From assembly GCA_029959605.1 (NCBI GenBank), contig JASCOC010000001.1:1-64000 (forward strand): a DNA stretch of 64,000 nucleotides, read 5' to 3'. Below are positions 58,611 to 64,000 of this stretch, in pieces. The stretch's first letter is position 1; each line of letters begins with the position of its first letter. Position numbers and translations under genes: made by a program. Source of the DNA: Lysobacteraceae bacterium PS02340 (lineage in GTDB: Bacteria > Pseudomonadota > Gammaproteobacteria > Xanthomonadales > Xanthomonadaceae). Under the pieces are notes generated by a model. The model saw only the letters and a program-made list of their open reading frames with translations, was not told where the DNA came from and did not search any database.

Positions 58611-59047
58611 GGCAGCACCTCCCGGCGACGCAGAGTGCCGCCGAGCGCGAACCACAGGCTCGCCCCGATCGACAGCACGCACAGCACTGACCACACCAGC
58701 GCCTGCGGCATCTTCTGCCAGGCATCCATGGCGTGGATCAGCGAATTGAGAAAGCCGAGCACGCAGGTCAATGCCAGCAGGCCGACGTAGATGAAGCGGG
58801 TGCGCGTGCGCGCGGTCGGCGTGATCAGCGACACAAGTGCCCAGACCAGCGCGATGACCGCGAACACCATCGCGCCGACCAGCAGCCAGGACGCGAAGTT
58901 GGTCCACTGGATCTCGTAGGTCCGCGCATACGCGATGTCGGCGAACAAGGCGCCGAGGAAAAGAGGGAATGCACTGCTGACCAGCAGCAGGTGCAACGGG
59001 TTGAGCGGCCGGTACGGCTGCGTCACGACTACGGGGGGTGTCTGCAT
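58607..59047 (-). CDS. DUF2231-like small membrane protein
   Basis: About 146 residues with four hydrophobic helices (HLLLVSSAFPLFLGALFADI; NFASWLLVGAMVFAVIALVW; FIYVGLLALTCVLGFLNSLIH; LVWSVLCVLSIGASLWFALGG). It opens MQTPPVVV; ATG 59047 is chosen, with an alternative ATG 12 bases upstream. Paired with sorbosone-type dehydrogenases in related genomes; role in electron transfer is a guess. Confidence 0.82.
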   Translation of the reverse strand: MQTPPVVVTQPYRPLNPLHLLLVSSAFPLFLGALFADIAYARTYEIQWTNFASWLLVGAMVFAVIALVWALVSLITPTARTRTRFIYVGLLALTCVLGFLNSLIHAMDAWQKMPQALVWSVLCVLSIGASLWFALGGTLRRREVLP

Positions 59048-59278
59048 GGGAAGTCTCATCGTCGGCGGGGCCGCGTCACGCCAGGCGATCCACGGTGCGC
59101 CGTAGACAGTCGTACATCCGGGCGCAAGGCGTAGTGAATGCGTCGGATTGGAGGACGGGCGTTGGATTGCGCCGTGCTGACCCGGGTAGCGGCAACGCGT
59201 CAGTGTCCGGAGATCAATCCCTGCGCTCCGATGAGCGCGCTGCACTTTTTCTTCGCTGCACCATTCGCAGGCGCCTTA

Positions 59279-59301
59279 CCCCTCTCCCGGAGTGAGAGGG
59301 G
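59279..59301. repeat. REP-like palindrome A
   Basis: CCCCTCTC (59279-59286), a seven-base spacer, GAGAGGGG (59294-59301). Same CCCTCTCC family as palindrome B about 100 bases away. Confidence 0.65.
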
Positions 59302-59386
59302 CTCTCGACGACGTGCGCGCAACCAGGGTGCGGCACTTCGCAACACCGGACATCAACGAACAATCAGAGCGCAGCATCTCGCTTCC

Positions 59387-59413
59387 AGCCCCTCTCCCTC
59401 CGGGAGAGGGGCT
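59387..59413. repeat. REP-like palindrome B
   Basis: AGCCCCTCTCCC (59387-59398), loop TCC, GGGAGAGGGGCT (59402-59413): a perfect 12-bp dyad, followed by GGGGTGAGGG. Elements of this GGGAGAGGGGCTGGGG form are scattered in Xanthomonadaceae genomes. Confidence 0.75.
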
Positions 59414-59473
59414 GGGGTGAGGGCAGACCCTCGCGCCCATGTCCGAAACAGGCACTGCAGTCACCAAAGCCCC

Positions 59474-60229
59474 TCAGATCGCCTGCCCGCCCGACACCTC
59501 GATCCGCTGCGCATTGACCCAGCGGTTCGCATCTCCGAGCAGCGCCGCGATCATCGGCCCGATGTCGTCCGCCACGCCTACGCGGCCGAGCGCGGTGATG
59601 CCCGCGAGCTGCGCATTGATCTGCGCGTTGTCGCGCACCGCGCCACCGCCGAAGTCCGTCTCGATCGCACCCGGCGCGACCGTGTTCACCGCGATGCCGC
59701 GCGTGCCGAACTCCTTGGCCATGTAGAGGCTCAAGGTCTCCACCGCCGCCTTCGTCGCCGCATACGCCGCGTAGCCCGGATACGCGAAGCGCGTGAGTCC
59801 GGTGGAGATGTTGACGATGCGCCCGCCGTCATGGATCAGCGGCAGCAGCGCCTGGGTCAGGAAGAACACGCCCTTGAAGTGCACGTCCACCAGCCGGTCG
59901 AACTGGGCGACGGTGGTCTCGGCGATCGGTGCGGTGTCGCCGTGACCGGCGTTGTTGACGAGGTGATCGAAGGTCTCGCGTTGCCAGGTCGTGTGCAGCG
60001 CGGCACGCAGCTGCTCGACGAACACGGGAAACGCCTCGACCTCGCCGGTATCGAGCTGCAGCGCCGCGGCCTTGCGGCCCAGCGCTTCGATTTCGGCGAC
60101 GACCGCCTGCGCTTCTTCGGCGTTGGTGCGGTAGGTCAACACGACATCGCCGCCACCGTGGGCGACGGCGAGCGCGGTGTTGCGGCCGAGGCCGCGGCTG
60201 GCGCCGGTGATCAGGGCAATCCGGGTCAT
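59474..60229 (-). CDS. Short-chain dehydrogenase/reductase
   Basis: 251-residue classical SDR with ITGASRGLG (residues 7-15), LVNNAGHG, IVNIS with S142, and catalytic Y156-x3-K160 (YAATK). The N-terminal half opens MTRIALITGAS and the C-terminus ends EVSGGQAI as in other NADP-dependent SDRs. ATG 60229 preceded by GAGGAGTTCCC. Divergent from an AraC regulator (141-base gap), a layout typical of an inducible detoxifying reductase. Confidence 0.9.
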   Translation of the reverse strand: MTRIALITGASRGLGRNTALAVAHGGGDVVLTYRTNAEEAQAVVAEIEALGRKAAALQLDTGEVEAFPVFVEQLRAALHTTWQRETFDHLVNNAGHGDTAPIAETTVAQFDRLVDVHFKGVFFLTQALLPLIHDGGRIVNISTGLTRFAYPGYAAYAATKAAVETLSLYMAKEFGTRGIAVNTVAPGAIETDFGGGAVRDNAQINAQLAGITALGRVGVADDIGPMIAALLGDANRWVNAQRIEVSGGQAI

Positions 60230-60370
60230 GGGAACTCCTCTGGGACGATGGGAAAGTCGATGCACAGCGTGCGCCCGGCCCCGCCCGGCGCGTTGCCGGA
60301 ATCTCCACGAAGCTTGCCCATTCCTGCCGCGCGCCACCCGCACGATGCGCGCGGACGCTACGATCCTGCC

Positions 60371-61243
60371 ATGTCCACTTTGCCCGAAGCTGTCCGCCGC
60401 CACGCCGACGCCCACGCCGGCAGCGACGGGCTCGCGCCCTCCCCCATTCCCGGCCTGATGGCCGTGCGCGCGCTCGCGCCCAGCGACCTGATGCACGACG
60501 TGCACCGCCCGCTGCTGTGCCTGGTGCAGCAAGGCAGTAAACGCGTCACCTTCGGTACCCGCGCGTTCGAGTTTTCGGCCGGTCACTCGCTGCTGATCAC
60601 CGCGGACATTCCCACCGTCAGCCAGATCACCCGCGCCAGTGCCGCATCGCCGTACTACTCGCTGGTGCTGGCGCTCGACCCTGCGGTGATCGCCGATCTC
60701 GTCGCACAAATGGGACCGCCGCCGGCGGGCGATCCCGGTCCCGTGCGTGTGCATCCCACCGAACCCGAGGTGGCCGATGCCGCCCTGCGCCTGTTGCAGT
60801 TGCTCGAGCAGCCGGACGCCCTGCCCGTGCTGCAAGCCCAACGCATCCGCGAGTTGCATTACTGGCTGCTCGCCGGCAGCCATGGCCACGCGATCCGGCG
60901 CCTCGGCTGGCCCGACGGCCACGTGCAACGCATCGCCCGCGCGGTGACCGTGTTGCGGCGCGACTACACCAGGCCGTTGCCCGTCGACCTGCTCGCCAGC
61001 GAAGCCGGCATGAGCGCGTCTGCGTTCCATCGCCACTTCAAATCGATCACCTCGCTGTCGCCGCTGCAGTTCCAGAAGCGCCTGCGCCTGATCGAAGCGC
61101 GTCGGCTGATGCAGTCGCAGGGCATGACCGCGAGCAGCGCAGCCTACGCCGTGGGCTACGAGAGCGTGCCGCAGTTCACCCGCGAGTACGGCCGCATGTT
61201 CGGCCGGCCGCCCGTCGCGGATACACGCGCCGCAATCGCCTGA
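60371..61243 (+). CDS. AraC-family transcriptional regulator
   Basis: 290 residues: N-terminal AraC_N domain (LLCLVQQGSKRVTFGTRAFEF, then SLLITADIPTVSQI) and two C-terminal helix-turn-helix motifs (LASEAGMSASAFHRHFKSITSLSPLQFQKRLRL; AYAVGYESVPQFTREYGRMFG). It probably controls the divergent SDR. ATG 60371 (ATGTCCACTTTG). Confidence 0.92.
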   Translation: MSTLPEAVRRHADAHAGSDGLAPSPIPGLMAVRALAPSDLMHDVHRPLLCLVQQGSKRVTFGTRAFEFSAGHSLLITADIPTVSQITRASAASPYYSLVLALDPAVIADLVAQMGPPPAGDPGPVRVHPTEPEVADAALRLLQLLEQPDALPVLQAQRIRELHYWLLAGSHGHAIRRLGWPDGHVQRIARAVTVLRRDYTRPLPVDLLASEAGMSASAFHRHFKSITSLSPLQFQKRLRLIEARRLMQSQGMTASSAAYAVGYESVPQFTREYGRMFGRPPVADTRAAIA

Positions 61244-61347
61244 CGACGCCGCACCTCACCGCATCACCAGTTCGAACGCGCGCCGTGGCCGCATGCTTCA
61301 CCGCCGCCTGCGTATAGCTGGACGCTCTCCCGAACGGACGCGCCCAC

Positions 61348-62157
61348 ATGGCCGACGCCTTTCCCGCCATTGACCCGCCCGAAGACATCGCCAGTGCGAT
61401 GTCCGATGCGTGCGTCGAGAAAGCGACCCTGCCCACAGGCAGGATGATCGGCCTCGCCATGCTCGCCGGCGCCTACATCGGCTTCGGCAGTCTCATCGCC
61501 GTGCTCATCGGCGCGGGTACTGGCGACCTGCCTTACGGCCTGACCCAGATCGCCGTCGGCCTCGGCTTCGCCCTCGGCCTGATCCTCGTGCTGCTCGCGG
61601 GCGCGGAACTGTTCACCGGCAACACGCTGATGATCCTGCCGCTCGCGCAGCGCCGCATCGGCGCCGGCCAACTTCTGCGCGCCTGGAGTCTCGTGTGGCT
61701 CGCCAATCTCGTCGGCGCCCTGCTGCTGGTGCTGCTCGCCATCGGCGCCGGCCTGCATCTCGCGGGTGAGGGTGCATTCGCCAGTTCCGCGATCGAACTC
61801 GCCGCGGACAAGGCTTCTAAATCCGCCGGCAGTCTGGTCGGCAGCGGCATCCTCGCCAACATGCTGGTATGCCTCGCCGTCTGGATGGCTGCCGGCGCGA
61901 AATCCGCGGTCGACAAGATCGCCGTCATCGTGCCGCCCGTCGCCGCCTTCGTCGCACTGGGCCTGGAGCATTCGATCGCGAACATGTCGCTGCTCCCGCT
62001 GGGCCTGCTGGCGCAGGCGACGACGGATGCCGAACTGCCGGCAGGCCTGTCTTGGGGCGCGGCCGGCGCCAATCTGGTGTGGTCGACGCTGGGGAACATC
62101 ATCGGCGGCGGCGGAATCGGACTCGCGTACTGGGCGATCTATCTGCGCAAGCGCTGA
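61348..62157 (+). CDS. Formate/nitrite transporter family protein (FNT)
   Basis: 269 residues, six membrane helices, pentameric channel family. Features: GRMIGLAMLAGAYIGFGSL, FALGLILVLLAGAELFTGNTLMI, ANMLVCLAVWMAAGAKS, FVALGLEHSIANMSLLPLG (a selectivity His in EHSIANM) and the terminal GNIIGGGGIGLAYW. Whether formate, nitrite or another monovalent anion is carried cannot be said. Confidence 0.93.
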   Translation: MADAFPAIDPPEDIASAMSDACVEKATLPTGRMIGLAMLAGAYIGFGSLIAVLIGAGTGDLPYGLTQIAVGLGFALGLILVLLAGAELFTGNTLMILPLAQRRIGAGQLLRAWSLVWLANLVGALLLVLLAIGAGLHLAGEGAFASSAIELAADKASKSAGSLVGSGILANMLVCLAVWMAAGAKSAVDKIAVIVPPVAAFVALGLEHSIANMSLLPLGLLAQATTDAELPAGLSWGAAGANLVWSTLGNIIGGGGIGLAYWAIYLRKR

Positions 62158-62188
62158 TCAACGGCACGTCGAAACGGGACGCCGTCGA

Positions 62189-62887
62189 TCAGTACCAGAT
62201 GGCACGCTGCAGTCCGTGGAGATCGGTTTCCGGCGGTGACGGAAGCGAACGGGCGTGACCTGCCGCGATGCGTTCGGCCGTCCAGAGCGCGACCAGCGCA
62301 TCGAACACATCGTCAGCGGCCGCACGTCGCCGTGGCACGCGCGAGAGCAGACAACCGATCGCCGCCTCATCGAAAATGGCCGACAGCAGCCGCATTCGGG
62401 TCCCCTGTCCGCTCGCCGATTTCTTGCGGTCCGCAACGCCACACCCACCGTTGAGCGCGGCGAACGAGACTTCCGGATGCACCTCCCGCACCTGCGCCCT
62501 GGCGTGGGCGCTGGATCGAAGAAGCGAATCCCACTCGCGCACCTTCGGCAGGATGCCGAACGCCTGCGCGCCGAAGCCTCGGCCGTCAATCTCCCGATGG
62601 CGCCTAGACGCTTCCGGCTGGCTTGCCGCATCCAGAATCCCGCGCACGGGTGCCGAAAACACGCTGCACGCACGACGTCCGCCCACGAATCGTCGCGCCT
62701 CGCGATCCGCAGTGCGACCGCCCGCATCCGCAAGGCCGATCGGCACATCCACCGCGATGACCGCCGCGGCCGCGTGGCTCGTCTGCAGGCTGACAGCGTC
62801 GGGATAGGCCTCGAAGGCGAATGCCTCGCCCTGCCGCCAGACGCCGATCCAGCCGGATTTGGCGCCATCCACGCCCACACATGTCAT
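62189..62887 (-). CDS. DUF429-family RNase H-like protein
   Basis: 232 residues. Opening GVDGAKSGWIGVW carries the first acidic residue of an RNase-H-like fold; AVDVPIGLADAGGR and EVHPEVSFAALNGG are the other family landmarks. A nuclease is suspected for the family but not proved. Starts at 62887 ATG. Convergent with the FNT transporter. Confidence 0.85.
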   Translation of the reverse strand: MTCVGVDGAKSGWIGVWRQGEAFAFEAYPDAVSLQTSHAAAAVIAVDVPIGLADAGGRTADREARRFVGGRRACSVFSAPVRGILDAASQPEASRRHREIDGRGFGAQAFGILPKVREWDSLLRSSAHARAQVREVHPEVSFAALNGGCGVADRKKSASGQGTRMRLLSAIFDEAAIGCLLSRVPRRRAAADDVFDALVALWTAERIAAGHARSLPSPPETDLHGLQRAIWY

Positions 62888-63192
62888 CGATCAGATCCTC
62901 TACACGCAGGCCACTGGCCAACACCGCCAGCATGACAAGCTGCGGCGCTCGATGTCGCGCTGACCACACAGATGGCTATATGCGGGGAACCCCGATGCAA
63001 CCGACCGCGCTGCGTGTGCGCGCCGCCGTGGCACGTCGATCGGCCGGGTGTTACATCGCCGAGGGGCACGAGAGCGGCCATTCTGAGTAGCGGTACAGGT
63101 GCTCGCCTGTGCACCCGCCCGAGTTCCTCCCTGCAAAAAAAAACGGCCCAGGATCACCGGGCCGTTGCTCTGGAACCGGAAGCGGAACGCAA
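62888..63192. other. Intergenic region upstream of DUF429 and downstream of purA
   Basis: 305 bases. The right end carries the purA terminator. The remainder (62888-63130) has no coding character; short frames on both strands lack ribosome sites. No recognisable operator was seen. Confidence 0.6.
63135..63166 (-). terminator. Rho-independent terminator of purA
   Basis: On the minus strand after the purA stop: AACGGCCC (63159-63166 complement), nine-base loop, GGGCCGTT, then nine Ts (63135-63143). A strong classical terminator. Confidence 0.92.

Positions 63193-64000
<808 letters not shown>

Larger units (their letters stand above)
59048..59473. other. Intergenic region with two REP-like palindromes
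   Basis: 426 bases without a convincing gene, between two minus-strand genes. It contains two strong inverted repeats (59279-59301 and 59387-59413, described separately) and a TGGGGTGAGGG tail after the second. No regulator site was recognised. Confidence 0.65.

Noticed and set aside
62821-63090. 89-residue plus-strand frame near the DUF429 start
   Set aside because: Arg/Ser/Ala-rich, overlaps DUF429 antisense and has no ribosome site.

Overview
The window is one continuous stretch of high-G+C chromosome, densely packed with genes, and shows no prophage, insertion sequence or CRISPR array. Gene content points to the Xanthomonadaceae/Lysobacteraceae (a Luteimonas- or Lysobacter-like bacterium). 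The evidence is the prfB - recJ - rpfE - greA - carB - carA - dapB block, which in Xanthomonas flanks the rpf quorum-sensing cluster; a divergent fur/bamE(omlA) pair; an hrcA-grpE-dnaK-dnaJ heat-shock cluster; and a TIGR02610-type PHA-granule protein next to a phasin. Genus and species cannot be fixed from sequence inspection alone.

Layout. 1-13.3 kb: peptide release factor 2 with its programmed +1 frameshift, a periplasmic-sensor diguanylate cyclase, a secreted PPC-repeat protein, then a leftward, tightly spaced run carA-carB-greA-rpfE-recJ with dapB just upstream. 13.4-15.4 kb: an SDR oxidoreductase, then 1.1 kb of non-coding DNA holding four spacing-locked copies of a DnaA-box-like triad, the most unusual object in the window. 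15.3-20.5 kb: hrcA, grpE, dnaK (own sigma-32-type promoter) and dnaJ. 20.5-24.8 kb: recN, a GFA-family protein, fur/bamE, ratA-rnfH and smpB. 24.8-28.4 kb: a CHASE/PAS histidine kinase, tmRNA, and an Mn-sensing yybP-ykoY riboswitch ahead of mntP. 28.5-33.8 kb: small membrane proteins, tRNA-Ser, a LysR regulator, serS and two TonB-like proteins.

33.9-39.4 kb: serC-pheA-aroA as an overlapping operon, then msrP-msrQ. 39.3-44.4 kb: a TatA-like mini-protein, an FHA protein, PHA-granule functions (a PHA-system protein, a patatin, a phasin) and a membrane-bound Mrr-like nuclease-fold protein. 44.4-48.3 kb: a 662-residue fatty acyl-CoA/ACP reductase with divergent acyl-CoA-binding protein and a TetR regulator, which together look like a fatty-alcohol or acyl-handling locus. 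48.7-53 kb: tRNA-Val, transglutaminase, zinc peptidase, two tandem TenA paralogues and a GST. 53-64 kb: a UBP-type zinc finger overlapping a cNMP-binding/thioredoxin-reductase-like fusion, LysR/ridA, a PQQ-type sugar dehydrogenase lipoprotein with a small membrane protein, an SDR/AraC divergent pair, a formate/nitrite transporter, a DUF429 protein and the 3' part of purA.

How it fits together: most genes are housekeeping (translation termination and rescue, chaperones, pyrimidine/arginine, lysine, aromatic and serine synthesis, DNA repair, metal homeostasis). Regulation visible in the DNA includes the RF2 frameshift, the dnaK heat-shock promoter, the Mn riboswitch, the divergent LysR/ridA and AraC/SDR pairs, and many stop/start overlaps that imply translational coupling. 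Two short G/C-homopolymer stretches (bases 1-60 and about 26386-26455) look more like sequence-quality problems than biology.
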